Source: Devosia aurantiaca
GTDB taxonomy: Bacteria > Pseudomonadota > Alphaproteobacteria > Rhizobiales > Devosiaceae
Length of the DNA: 64,000 nucleotides
Assembly (NCBI RefSeq): GCF_011058215.1
Contig: NZ_JAALFG010000001.1
Coordinates: forward strand, 253,001-317,000
Reading direction: 5' to 3'
Below the pieces are notes generated by a model, which ran no database searches, was not told where the DNA came from, and saw only the letters and a list, made by a program, of their open reading frames with translations. The position numbers were made by a program, and so were the translations under genes. Every line of letters starts with the position of its first letter. The stretch's first letter is position 1. Below, in pieces: positions 38,650 through 47,584 of this stretch.

Positions 38650-40569
38650 ATGGCCCCCTTCCTGATCGAAGACGATGACGAGTCGGATGACCCGAAGCTC
38701 GACACTGAGCAGTCGCCGCTCGCTTTGGCCGTCCAGAACGGACGTGCCCTTCCTGCTGTTATGCTCAAGCGTGCGCTGAGTTGGAAGTTCAAACTGTTCG
38801 CCAAGGAACCAGGCATTTGCGTTCTGATCCGCGTGCGCTCCAGCGATTGGATCGGCCCATTCGTTTGGGCTGCCAGAACATTAGGAAGCTGGCCCCATGT
38901 CATTGAAGGCGATGCTGCAGCGCGGGCCAAGGACAAGCCAGTGCGCGATGCGCTCGACAGACTTGCAGCAGGCGACAGAGTCCTGGCGATCTACCCCATG
39001 TCCCTTCCAGTCCCACGCGAATTGAGGATTGCTTCCGACATCGATCTCGAAATCGTCAAGGTCTCGGCGTCTGACGTCTCCAAGGCGATTTACCTCGCGA
39101 CCGGATCGCGCGCTCGCGGAGTTTCTAAAGCGATTCCGGCCGACCTCGACCTGCAGCAGGCTCTGCACGCCATTCGGCTAGGATCTACACCAGCGCTCTG
39201 CATCCGTCGACTTTCGGTCACGTTACCGGCAGAAGCTGGCAATGGGCCAGTTATCGACGCGCCACCCCTCGATGCGCTGCACGGTTACGGGGAGGCAATG
39301 GTCTGGGCCAATCGACTGGTGAGCGACCTCGAACGCTGGCGAGCCGGACAGCTCGATTTCGAATCCATTCAAAAAAACGCGGTCCTTGCAGGCTTGCCAG
39401 GGACCGGCAAGTCCACCTTCGTTCGCAGCCTCTCCAAATCCAGCGGGCTTCCGCTCGTAACCAGCTCCTTGAGCCAGCTGTTCGGCACATCTGCTGGTTA
39501 TCTCGATAGCATCATCAAGGCGATCGATGCGCTGTTCCTCGAAGCGAAATCGAAAAGGAACTGCATCCTCTTCATCGATGAGCTCGATGCCTTTCCAAAC
39601 CGTACGACTCTCGACAGCAACCGTGGATCGTGGTGGACACCAGTGGTCAACCATATGCTGACCATCCTGGACAGTTCCTTGTCCGACGCCAGCAAAGGCT
39701 TGGTCATTGTTGGTGCGACGAACCATCCCCACAAACTTGATAGCGCTTTGTTGCGCCCCGGAAGGCTCGACCGGATTCTTTGGATAGACCTTCCGGACGA
39801 ACAGGCGCTTGACGGCATCTTCCGGCAGCACCTCGGGACGGAACTTGCCGGCGAAGACCTGAGTGCAGTCGCGCTGGCGGCGGTCGGATCCACCGGGGCG
39901 ATGGCCGCTGGCGCCGTCAAGGCTGCGCGTGGTCGCGCTCGCAGCGAAGGCCGCGCAATGATCATCGATGACCTAATGGATGAGGTCTGTCCTCCCGCGA
40001 AAATGTCAGACGCCGACCACTGGATCTCATGCGTTCACGAGAGTGGTCATGCGGTAGCATGCGTTCTTCTTGGCGTTGCGAGGCTGAAGAGCGTCGCAGT
40101 CATCGCTGGACAGGATGGCGTTGGCGGCAGAACCGTTTCGCAGCCACTGGCCAACGCCATCCTCGACGAGAACCGCAATCGAGATCGAGTGATTCAATTG
40201 CTGGCTGGCCGGGCCGCAGAAGAGGTGATCCTCGGGACAGTCTCCGGAGGCGCCGGCGGTGGTCAGGACAGCGACTTGCACAAGGCGAGCAAGCTCCTGG
40301 CATCCGCGCACCTGAGCCTTGGGCTTCGGGGAACCTTGATGCATTTTGCCGATCCCGAGGATGCGCTGGCGGTCGCGCGACGTTCTCCACACCTGATTGC
40401 AAGCATCGAAGGCGACCTCGTGCAGCTCTACGACCGAGCCAAGGGCCTCATCCGGTCCGAGACAGGTGTCGTCCTGTCTTTGGCAGAAAGGCTCAAGAAG
40501 AAGCGTGTGGTGATGGGGCCAGAGGTGGAAGTTCTCGTGGAATCTGCACGCAGGGATAGGAGCGAGTAG
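38650..40569 (+). CDS. Membrane-less FtsH-like AAA+/M41 metalloprotease A
   Basis: 639 residues. There is no transmembrane helix; about 200 N-terminal residues form an unassigned domain (LALAVQNGRALPAVMLKRAL, then DVSKAIYLATGSRARGVSKA). AAA+ core: GLPGTGKSTFVRSL (about residue 250), CILFIDELDAF (about 305), SRH NHPHKLDSALLRPGRLDRIL. Peptidase M41: VHESGHAVACVLLG (HExxH near 462-466) and GGGQDSDLHKASKLL (third zinc ligand region). Classical FtsH is anchored in the membrane with two helices; this one should be cytosolic. It diverges from dnd and is followed by a second such gene, suggesting a mixed ring that degrades specific proteins, perhaps during infection. Confidence 0.85.
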   Translation: MAPFLIEDDDESDDPKLDTEQSPLALAVQNGRALPAVMLKRALSWKFKLFAKEPGICVLIRVRSSDWIGPFVWAARTLGSWPHVIEGDAAARAKDKPVRDALDRLAAGDRVLAIYPMSLPVPRELRIASDIDLEIVKVSASDVSKAIYLATGSRARGVSKAIPADLDLQQALHAIRLGSTPALCIRRLSVTLPAEAGNGPVIDAPPLDALHGYGEAMVWANRLVSDLERWRAGQLDFESIQKNAVLAGLPGTGKSTFVRSLSKSSGLPLVTSSLSQLFGTSAGYLDSIIKAIDALFLEAKSKRNCILFIDELDAFPNRTTLDSNRGSWWTPVVNHMLTILDSSLSDASKGLVIVGATNHPHKLDSALLRPGRLDRILWIDLPDEQALDGIFRQHLGTELAGEDLSAVALAAVGSTGAMAAGAVKAARGRARSEGRAMIIDDLMDEVCPPAKMSDADHWISCVHESGHAVACVLLGVARLKSVAVIAGQDGVGGRTVSQPLANAILDENRNRDRVIQLLAGRAAEEVILGTVSGGAGGGQDSDLHKASKLLASAHLSLGLRGTLMHFADPEDALAVARRSPHLIASIEGDLVQLYDRAKGLIRSETGVVLSLAERLKKKRVVMGPEVEVLVESARRDRSE

Positions 40570-40570
40570 A

Positions 40571-40771
40571 ATGAGAGAGGAGATGCTTTCGATTCTCGAA
40601 CGCTTGGCGGCCGTACATGAAAACCTCGGCGAAGAGGCATTTCATCGTGCGTGTCATAAGGTTCGTCACGCCATCGCTCAGGTCGTGCTGGTGGAGGCGG
40701 AGAGACTGGCCGAAGTGAAGGACGCTCGGCGGAAGAGAGCCGTTAACCATAACAAGCAGATTGGTACCTAA
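40571..40771 (+). CDS. Small protein following protease A
   Basis: 66 residues, starting one base after the protease A stop with AGGAG eight bases upstream, so clearly in the same transcript. Helical and charged: MREEMLSILERLAAVHENLG, then EEAFHRACHKVRHAIAQVVL. It is of unknown family. Size and position suit an adaptor or inhibitor of the protease. A 130-bp gap follows. Confidence 0.55.
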   Translation: MREEMLSILERLAAVHENLGEEAFHRACHKVRHAIAQVVLVEAERLAEVKDARRKRAVNHNKQIGT

Positions 40772-40901
40772 TCTACCATTTGGTGCTTTCTGTACCATCG
40801 CTTTCCGCGTATATCGGGATCAGCCGTAAATGCCGGCAGACCTTCAACGCATGCATGTCGAACGACACGCGTGGCGAACCTAGCCAGTCACAGGACTATC
40901 G

Positions 40902-41558
40902 ATGTTCTCCACTCAATCCTATCGATTCGATTTTCAAGGCCATGCGGTCGGTCTGCATGGCGATGCACGGGCCGAACGCTTGTTTCATGAGCACAAAAAG
41001 CTTCTCCTGGCCGCGAGGAACTTCGTCATCGCGCATTCAAGTATGATGCTGCTCGGCGATGATCCACTGGTGGACCACCTGCTCACAAGCAACGGCTTCG
41101 ACACCACTGATGCTGCGGTCGTTCGCATCGGGTTGGCAGGGCGGTCGATCACAGCGATTGCCATTCCGACACGTTTGTGGCGCGATCCGGAGGCGAAGGC
41201 GCGCTTCTTCGAGGTGAAGCAGCAGGCGGGGCTCGATCGTACCTGCGTTCTTCTTGTTCCCCAAAGGTGGCTGAAGGCAAGTGTTCGCGGCTCGGTGGCT
41301 CGATCGATTGCATTCGCCTCGAGGACAAGGATCACGCGCAAGCAGCATGCCGAGGTTCTCGATCACCTCGGCAAGAACAAGGTGTCTACAATCGTGGAGA
41401 CCGCTAGTGCTATCACGGGCCATTCCGACCCGCTTTCGGTGGTTCTGGCGATGTCGGCCACTGGTCACGTGCATATCGATCGCACAAGCGTACTGCGGGG
41501 GACCACGGTTGTGTGGCTGCCGGCAGACATTCGCCCTAGCGCGGAGTTCACACGATGA
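40902..41558 (+). CDS. Unknown protein between the two M41 proteases
   Basis: 218 residues. Not recognised. The N-terminus reads YRFDFQGHAVGLHGDARAER, then FHEHKKLLLAARNFVIAHSS and MLLGDDPLVDHLL. The middle has FFEVKQQAGLDRTCVLLVPQ, which could be a strand-helix-strand with an E-V-K pattern reminiscent of nuclease folds, but this is weak. The C-terminus is rich in Thr/Ser with VVWLPADIRPS. Its stop overlaps the start of protease B by four bases (ATGA), so it is made together with that protein. Possible roles are substrate adaptor or nuclease; neither is proven. Confidence 0.55.
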   Translation: MFSTQSYRFDFQGHAVGLHGDARAERLFHEHKKLLLAARNFVIAHSSMMLLGDDPLVDHLLTSNGFDTTDAAVVRIGLAGRSITAIAIPTRLWRDPEAKARFFEVKQQAGLDRTCVLLVPQRWLKASVRGSVARSIAFASRTRITRKQHAEVLDHLGKNKVSTIVETASAITGHSDPLSVVLAMSATGHVHIDRTSVLRGTTVVWLPADIRPSAEFTR

Positions 41559-43494
41559 GCCGGCTTGCTGCACTTAAGGAGAATGAAGCGTCCCCTGCCG
41601 ACGATCTGCTGACACGCGTCCGCAAAGCCATGGGTCTCGCCTTGATCGAGAGGGCGCTCCCTGCCTCGACGGCGCAGAAGTTGTTAGGGACCTCGCCGAT
41701 CTGCGTCCTGCTCAAAGCACCAGGAGCAGAGCATGTGCGCATGCTGGTGGAGGCGATGAGGGAAAAATTCTCCGGCTCCGCCGTCGTGCACGACCTCCTG
41801 GCGACAGATGCGGTCCAGCTCCTCACCCGCTCTCTTTTGCGCAAGAAGCATGCGATCGCCATCGTCGAGGGCAGCGAGGACCTTCCCCAGAGCTTCGTCG
41901 TTCTGGTGGACGAAATAATCGACGTGCCCCTTCACGATGCCCAGGTCATCATCGACACCGCCAAACTGCTGGGCAGGAAATCTCTGCGATTGCCCCAAGG
42001 CTTTCGTTCTCATCCCAGCGCGGAACTGATGTGCCGCGCGATCGCGGCAGGGCTGGCCACCCGAAGGCTGAAGCAGATCCTGATGCGTTCAAGCGTTCTT
42101 TCCTCGATCTCGCACGATCCAGCCGTGCCCGTCCTCGAGGCCTGCGTGGAGTTCGGCGAGGCGCGAGATTGGGGACTCGACGTTGTTTCCGACTACCGCG
42201 GTTGGAAGGACGGCAGCGTCTCTGCGGAAGACATCGATGCTGCACTGTTGCTGATCAGCCCCCGGGGCATGGCAAGACCTTTTTCGCGCAAGTTCTGGCG
42301 AAGGCACTGGATGCCAAACTGATCGAACTGACCATTGGATCGATCTTTGCGGGCGATGGACATTTGGGCCCAGTCATAAAGGAACTGCGCCAGACCTTCG
42401 CACTGGCTGCTCGGTCCTCTCCCTGCGTTCTCCTGCTCGACGAACTGGACTCATTTTCAAGACGGGACGCCGCTGACCACAACGCTTCCTTTAATACCAG
42501 CCTGATCAATGAGCTGCTCACCCTTCTGGACGGAGCAACTCGTCGTTCGCCTGGCCTTGTGATCATTGGCGCGACAAACCGGCCGGACGCTATTGACCCT
42601 GCAGTTCTTCGTCCCGGGCGCTTCTCCACCCAGATCGTCCTGCCGCTACCTGATGCTGATGGGATTGAACACATCTTGCGCACCCACTTGCGGGGCGATC
42701 TGGCCAGGAACGATCTCGATGAGGTGGTGCGCATTGGCCACGGCATGACATCGGCCGAATTGATGCATGTGGTCCGTACCGCAAGGCACGCAGCACGTAA
42801 GGCCGGCAGAGAACTCAAGGTCGGTGACCTGGAAGACGCAGCGCTCAGCGGGCGGTCAATTGATGGCGCGAGCCGGAGGAGGGTAGCACTGCACGAGGCG
42901 GGTCATGCCGTGTGCGCCACCTTGCTTCCCGAGGCGCCGATAGTGATGGGCATGACGCTATTGGCAAAGGGGACGGCACTGGCGAGAGTCAGTCTGCTTG
43001 AGCATACTGAGTCAAATACGCGCGCGCATGCCGAAGCCAAGATCGTTGTCCAACTTGCCGGGCGAGCTGCTGAAGCACTCTTCTACGATGGCGATCCTAG
43101 CGCTGGCGCTGCCAATGACCTCAAGCAAGCTACGAGCCTACTTCTGCGGATGCGTCTGCAATGGGGCATGTACGGCACGCTTATACACCATTCCGATATC
43201 GACCAGGCCCTAGCCCTGGACGACCGTCTCCGCTCTGAGATGGAGGCAGAACTCCAGCGCCTCTTCGATACCGCAGTGGACATCCTGGGGCGCCACCGTT
43301 CGCAACTGGAGGCGCTGTCCGAAGCGCTCCTGCACAAACACGTCCTGACGGGTGACGAGGTTCGTCATATCGTCCATCAACCTTTCGAGGCAGGCACGGT
43401 CAACCACAACCGTGACGAAGAATGGCCACTTGGTACGGTATTGTTCGAGACCGTACCGTACCGCGCCTTGCCAGCGAGGGGATCAGCGCCATGA
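41555..43494 (+). CDS. Membrane-less FtsH-like AAA+/M41 metalloprotease B (frameshift)
   Basis: About 646 residues after one repair near 42258 (1940 bp, one short). The break falls in the C/G run just before Walker A: PPGHGKTFFAQVLAKALDA. Then VLLLDELDSFSRRD, SRH NRPDAIDPAVLRPGRFSTQI, the M41 motif LHEAGHAVCATLLPE (about residue 445) and AANDLKQATSLLLRM, the classic FtsH third-ligand segment. No membrane helix is seen; the N-terminal ~220 residues include VFGEARDWGLD-like sequence and a TGS-less linker. It is a paralogue of protease A but closer to FtsH. ATGA overlaps link it to both neighbours. Confidence 0.8.
43432..43460 (+). promoter_or_regulatory. Inverted-repeat operator before second kfrA-like gene
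   Basis: GGTACGGT (43432-43439) and ACCGTACC (43450-43457) are perfect inverted arms with a 10-bp spacer, and CGTACCGTA (43452-43460) is shared with the site before the other kfrA-like gene. It lies within the last codons of protease B, 31 bp before the KfrA start. A sequence serving as both coding and operator DNA suggests autoregulation from inside the operon. Confidence 0.6.
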
Positions 43495-44102
43495 GCAACC
43501 AAATCGCGACGTTCGAACGGGTTCGAGACGTGGTTGAAACCTTGCGGAAGCGCAATGTGGCTCCCACGGCCGACCGTGTGATCGCAATGGTCGGCGGAGG
43601 AAGCAAGTCCACAGTTCTTTCTCACCTCAAGCGTTTGCGAGATGCTCCGATGGACGACGACGCCATTCCGCCATCCGTAATGGACGCGGCCCGAGTTGCC
43701 TTGAACGAGGTATATCTCGCGGGACGGTCGGCCGAAGCCGATACTGTCCGGGCGGCGACAGAACGATTGTCTCAGGCCGTACGTGAGCAGGACGCGCAGA
43801 TCGAGGAACTGGCGGGCTTGAACGAGCGCCTCGAGTGGTCCAAGGCCCAACTGATCAAGCAGCTCAAAGCCGTCAAAGCCGATCACGAAGCCGCTGTTGA
43901 GCGTGCCGAAGCCTTGGCAAAAGAAAACGACGGCCTGCGTTCCGAACTCGCAGTCGAGCGGCAGAACTCGCAAACGAGGGTGCAAGACACCCTGGCCAGG
44001 GTCGAGCGGTTGCTCACGCCCTCGAGCACGGGGCCAGACGTGGCAAGACCTGATCGGAAGACCTTGGGGCTGCCCGCAAAGCTTCAGGAGCGTCGAGGTT
44101 GA
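43491..44102 (+). CDS. KfrA-like coiled-coil DNA-binding protein, last gene of protease operon
   Basis: 203 residues. KfrA_N domain: TFERVRDVVETLRKRNVAPT, then VIAMVGGGSKSTVLSHLKRL. A long coiled coil follows from about residue 85 (LSQAVREQDAQIEELAGLNE, then KQLKAVKADHEAAVERAEAL). The ATG overlaps the protease B stop (ATGA). KfrA proteins bind near their own promoters and condense element DNA. Here it could control the protease genes or the whole island. Hairpin-forming sequence without a T run follows at 44115-44210. Confidence 0.75.
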   Translation: MSNQIATFERVRDVVETLRKRNVAPTADRVIAMVGGGSKSTVLSHLKRLRDAPMDDDAIPPSVMDAARVALNEVYLAGRSAEADTVRAATERLSQAVREQDAQIEELAGLNERLEWSKAQLIKQLKAVKADHEAAVERAEALAKENDGLRSELAVERQNSQTRVQDTLARVERLLTPSSTGPDVARPDRKTLGLPAKLQERRG

Positions 44103-44229
44103 TGCTCATTGAAAGAGAGGGGGCAGGCTCTCGCCCGTCCCCTCCACGCTTCGTGGGAGCTGGTGGACGAAGAGGTGAGGCCCCATTGGAAGGGGACCTC
44201 CCGCATCATCTGCTAGAGTATTGCAGATG

Positions 44230-44412
44230 TCAGGCAAGCAACGCCTGCACCTGCGCAACTCCGCTGCGTGGGCTCGTCAGAACCGGCTTGCTGAATTGGG
44301 TCAGTTGCGGCTCGAGCAGGGCCATGCTGCCTTGCGCAAGAACGATCACATCGGAGTCCTTCTCGGCATCGGCAATGGCTTGAAGCACGAGCCGATCGTG
44401 CTGCTCGCGGTT
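44230..44412 (-). pseudogene. Asp/Glu-racemase-like C-terminal fragment
   Basis: About 60 codons ending at 44230 match the tail of Asp/Glu/hydantoin racemases: HDRLVLQAIADAEKDSDVIV, then LAQGSMALLEPQ and PVLTSPRSGVAQV, with the conserved AQGSMA turn. Nothing of the N-terminal half, including the first catalytic Cys, is present. It joins a polymerase scrap at about 44412. It is inactive debris. Confidence 0.6.
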
Positions 44413-44530
44413 CGATCGCAGATGCCGATGCCAACCAGTCCCAACCCGGCTGCCTGGGCGACCATTTCGAATGGATGCGACGCCCCCGCAGAAAGCTGAA
44501 ATTCGTCGCAGCCACCATTTCTGCGAACAT
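44413..44530 (-). pseudogene. DnaE2/ImuC-type polymerase N-terminal scrap
   Basis: About 39 codons read as the start of an error-prone DnaE-type polymerase: MFAEMVAATNFSFLRG, then ASHPFEMVAQAAGLGLVGIG and ICDR in the next frame (one frameshift near 44485). The rest, ~1000 residues, is missing. It runs directly into the racemase tail at CDR/N, making a chimeric junction. DnaE2 normally sits with imuA/imuB; neither is here. Confidence 0.6.
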
Positions 44531-44664
44531 GGGATCGTCGCTGCGCTGAACGCCAACCATCGCATGCCTCCGAGTCGCTTGTTCGTGATTTGTTCTCACC
44601 AGCGGCCGTGCGAGTCAATGCGATGGCGTTCTTCGAGATCGAGCTGTGAACAAAGGGAGGATGA

Positions 44665-45177
44665 CTAGGGCTGCACCCAGGAGACTTCCTCATCGTTCTT
44701 CGATGGGTAGTCGGAGGGTAGCGCGCCAAGCCAATGATTGCCCTTGGGTGCGCCGAATTCGTCCAGATTCAAAGCCCTGACGACGCTGTTCCTGATCGTG
44801 TTGCAGAAGCGTATGACGCTTTCCTCCGATATGTCGTCGCGATTGTCGACGACGACGTATCTTACTCGGACGTAGTCGTTTTTACGTGTGAGCTTTCGGG
44901 ACTGAGCCAGAACCTGGGGCGGAAGAATGAGACCGAGCGATTGCGCGCCCTCGATCATGGCCTCCAGATCATGCCCCAACGACCTGAGCGCCTCGATGGT
45001 CTGACCGGCTGACCGCATGTAGGTCTTGAGGAACAATTCCGCTGCATGGAAAGCCAGAAGCCTGACCGGGGCTGGGCCGATCCGAGCATGATCCATCACG
45101 GCGCTAGCGGCGCTGAGGTAGTCGTCCGCCAGCAGGAAAATCCCATAGGGAGTAGCTCCAGCGGATTCCGGGATCAT
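44665..45177 (-). CDS. HEPN-like domain protein
   Basis: 170 residues. MDHARIGPAPVRLLAFHAAE, then LFLKTYMRSAGQTIEALRSL and GHDLEAMIEGAQSLGL, has the helical layout of HEPN-domain proteins (Ser/Ala-rich helix, then LF.K.Y and a GHDL turn). An RxxxH-type site is present (RSLGH) but not the full RX4-6H of active RNases, so activity is uncertain. No MNT partner is visible. The following ~30-residue region (RYVVVDNRDDISEESVIRF) resembles the end of other HEPN proteins. Confidence 0.55.
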   Translation of the reverse strand: MIPESAGATPYGIFLLADDYLSAASAVMDHARIGPAPVRLLAFHAAELFLKTYMRSAGQTIEALRSLGHDLEAMIEGAQSLGLILPPQVLAQSRKLTRKNDYVRVRYVVVDNRDDISEESVIRFCNTIRNSVVRALNLDEFGAPKGNHWLGALPSDYPSKNDEEVSWVQP

Positions 45178-45362
45178 GTTCCTGCCTCAAGATACGACTG
45201 GCTACCAGTTCGATGGATCATGCTGAAACATGAAGACACGCATCGTGCAAGGCGCAAGACCAAGAAGTCAGGTGCACGCAATCAGGCACCCTCCGCCGGT
45301 CCCTGGAGGCCGGGTGGAGGCACACCGTCCTTGTCTGGATCTCGACCCTGGCTGCGGTCCAA

Positions 45363-46427
45363 TCAACGCATGATAGGTGTGACGGTCAATCCGTGCATGA
45401 CCACCGATATCAGAACCACGAGAGACAAAATGGCCCATAGCCGCTCAGCCTCGTCGAACTCACCATGATTGAGGCCGTAGGCCAAATAGTAGAACGAACC
45501 AACCCCACGGATGCCGAAGAAGGCGATCGTTATGCGTTCGCCGAGAGTGGCCGGAGCGCCGATCAGGCCGATCAGGCCCGCCGCTGGGCGCACGACGAGC
45601 AGGATCAGCAACGCCGCCAGCACTTCCGTCCAGCCGATGACCCAGAGAAGGCCGCTAATCAAAGAGCCGCCAAATGCCAGTAGGAGCACCATCATCGCGA
45701 TGCGCTCCACCTGTTCGGTGATATCGTGCATGTCTCTCTGGAACTCATGATCCCGATGTGCGCTGCGCAAGGTCAACGCCGTCACGAACACGGCAAAGAA
45801 CCCATAGCAGTGGATCAGTTCGGAGACGCCGTACGAGATGAACGTGGCAGCTATGGCGATAAGTCCGTCACCCGTCTTGGCGAGCGTGTCCCCGGGCATC
45901 TTGAACGTCAGCCAACCGAAGACGCGACCAACGAGCCAACCGCAGCCAATGCCTGCGACGATTTCCCAAATCACGTTGTAGGTGAGCCAAGAGGTGAACC
46001 ATTCCTCGCCAGTGGTTGCGGCAAGGCTTGCGGCCAGAAGCAAGGAGGCCACCACGCCCAGACCGAGCATCAGGTGCCCCACCCCGATGATGGCCAGGAT
46101 GCTGAGGGGCATGGTTACGAGAAGCAGGCGCCACGCCATTCCCCAACGCTTGAACGAGAAGACCCGATCGATCTTGAGCCCGGCTCCCATCAACGCGATG
46201 ATCACGACGAACTCGGTCAGACGTTCGGTCACGTAGGGGTGGATGCCGGGAGAGGGATCGAAGCCGACGTGCTGAGTTCCGAAGATCACAGCACCGATGA
46301 GGATGCAAATGATAGGCAACGAAATGGGCAGTCGTCGCAGTGCAAGCGGAAGCCAAGCAACCAAGGCTATAAGAACGCCGGCGGCCGTGAGAACGACAAT
46401 GTACGGATCCGGCGACCAATCGATCAT
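45363..46427 (-). CDS. CPA-type cation:proton antiporter with internal deletion
   Basis: 354 residues with about nine hydrophobic segments; family features include PISLPIICILIGAVIFG, EFVVIIALMGAGLKIDR and IAFFGIRGVGSFYYLAYGL. It resembles NhaP/CPA1-type antiporters. A stretch expected after SLLLAASLA is absent: the sequence goes straight into ATTGEEWFTSW. In relatives this is where the PTDPV and EAGLNDG motifs (ion-binding Asp residues) lie, roughly 45 residues. The frame is intact across the join, so this is a clean in-frame deletion, and the product probably cannot exchange ions. A normal C-terminus follows. Confidence 0.75.
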   Translation of the reverse strand: MIDWSPDPYIVVLTAAGVLIALVAWLPLALRRLPISLPIICILIGAVIFGTQHVGFDPSPGIHPYVTERLTEFVVIIALMGAGLKIDRVFSFKRWGMAWRLLLVTMPLSILAIIGVGHLMLGLGVVASLLLAASLAATTGEEWFTSWLTYNVIWEIVAGIGCGWLVGRVFGWLTFKMPGDTLAKTGDGLIAIAATFISYGVSELIHCYGFFAVFVTALTLRSAHRDHEFQRDMHDITEQVERIAMMVLLLAFGGSLISGLLWVIGWTEVLAALLILLVVRPAAGLIGLIGAPATLGERITIAFFGIRGVGSFYYLAYGLNHGEFDEAERLWAILSLVVLISVVMHGLTVTPIMR

Positions 46428-46884
46428 GTTGACGACCTATATTGTCAACTCAACGGCCTGGCATACAAGTCGCTCCAAAGTCTTCTGTACGGGTCCGCAT
46501 CGAAAGAACGGCCTGCTCGCGATGCGATTGTCGTTCCTGCCCAGGAAGTTCGCTCAAGATGACAAAATTGCTGACCGACCCCTGCATCCGATCGTGCTCA
46601 GCGGCGAACAGCTTGGCATCGCGCCTGACTGGGCTGCACATGCAGGGACCAGGGTTCAGGAACTGACAAGCAGCCAGAGACCGACCCAGTATGGCGATCA
46701 GTGTTGGCGCTGCAGTCGACCGGTTAGAAGTCGAAGGGGAGCTTTGCGACAACGAGCCTGAGATTCATACGACCTGGGCCATCGCGCTGCTGACGCCGTT
46801 GCCCCGAAACCCTTGTGGGCAATAACATCGAGGACTATGTCGATACGACTCCAACCAATCGTATGTCAGGAGTGCCGCATTATA
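46428..46884. other. 457 bp without a recognisable gene
   Basis: Lies between the antiporter start and the end of the following unknown gene, both on the minus strand. The open frames here look random on both strands. It should contain the antiporter promoter, but no good -35/-10 pair stands out, and I see no repeat. Confidence 0.35.
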
Positions 46885-47568
46885 TCAGAGCTTGGCCTGC
46901 GTTCCCTCCCGTAGAACCAGCTGATCGCCTTGCCATTCAAAGCTCAGTGCAGGGTGCGAAGCATCCAGTTTGCTGAAGCTTGCATCCAGCACTTCGATGA
47001 TCGGCCGCGCAAGGAGATCATGCACTTTCCTACGCGAGTCGATCGCGGTCAAGGGAACGACAAAGAACCAGCTGTAATCCATCGGGCTATCCCTGAAATG
47101 GGACTCATCGAGCGGTTCGTCTTCCCCATGGCTGTCCAGAAGAAGATGCGCTCATCAATGATGGTGTACGAGTCCTTCGTCGGGAAGAACTGGGTATCGT
47201 CGATCGTGCCCGTCCATGTGTCACTTGGGCCGGCCCAGAAAACATACAGGCAGGCTTCGCCGACCAGTGAGGACAGCCAGCCATCACGTCCCAAATCCAC
47301 CGCCAGCGTAACCTCGCCGAATTCGTCACCCTTGCGAACACGCTTCCCGCCTTGCGTTGCCAGGATTGTCAGACGCCAGCCATCTTGTGTCCATCCGTCA
47401 ACGAACGTGTCGCCGTCAGGTTGATCCTTGGCCTCGCGGAAGCCCACCCCATTGGCAGTCCTTGTCCCGGCGAGATGATTTCCGAATTCGCCGAAAAAGC
47501 TCCTCGATCTGGGTTGAAGCTGCTTTCAGGACCGTAGCTGCGTTGAGAAGGTTCTTGCCGATGGTCAT
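46885..47568 (-). CDS. Unknown protein (two frameshifts) downstream of PD-(D/E)XK gene
   Basis: About 227 residues pieced from three frames. It starts MTIGKNLLNAATVLKAASTQ (47568), continues DGWTQDGWRLTILATQGGKR and VFWAGPSDTWTGTIDDTQFF, and ends MDYSWFFVVPLTAIDSRRKV then LSFEWQGDQLVLREG. Breaks lie near 47460 and 47085. It is a Trp/Asp-rich beta protein with no family I know. It starts 17 bp after the stop of the upstream nuclease-like gene, so it is probably its partner or immunity protein. This is inference from spacing. Confidence 0.45.
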
Positions 47569-47584
47569 TCCACGTCCCTAACGT

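Noticed and set aside
40764-40800. GGTACC and GTACCA words as a third integrase arm site or KfrA operator
   Set aside because: They lack the 13-bp period of the island-end pairs and the CGTACCGTA core of the KfrA sites.
44115-44210. Series of GC-rich hairpins after the second kfrA-like gene as an intrinsic terminator
   Set aside because: The stems are imperfect and have no T run, so I mention them only in the gene entry.
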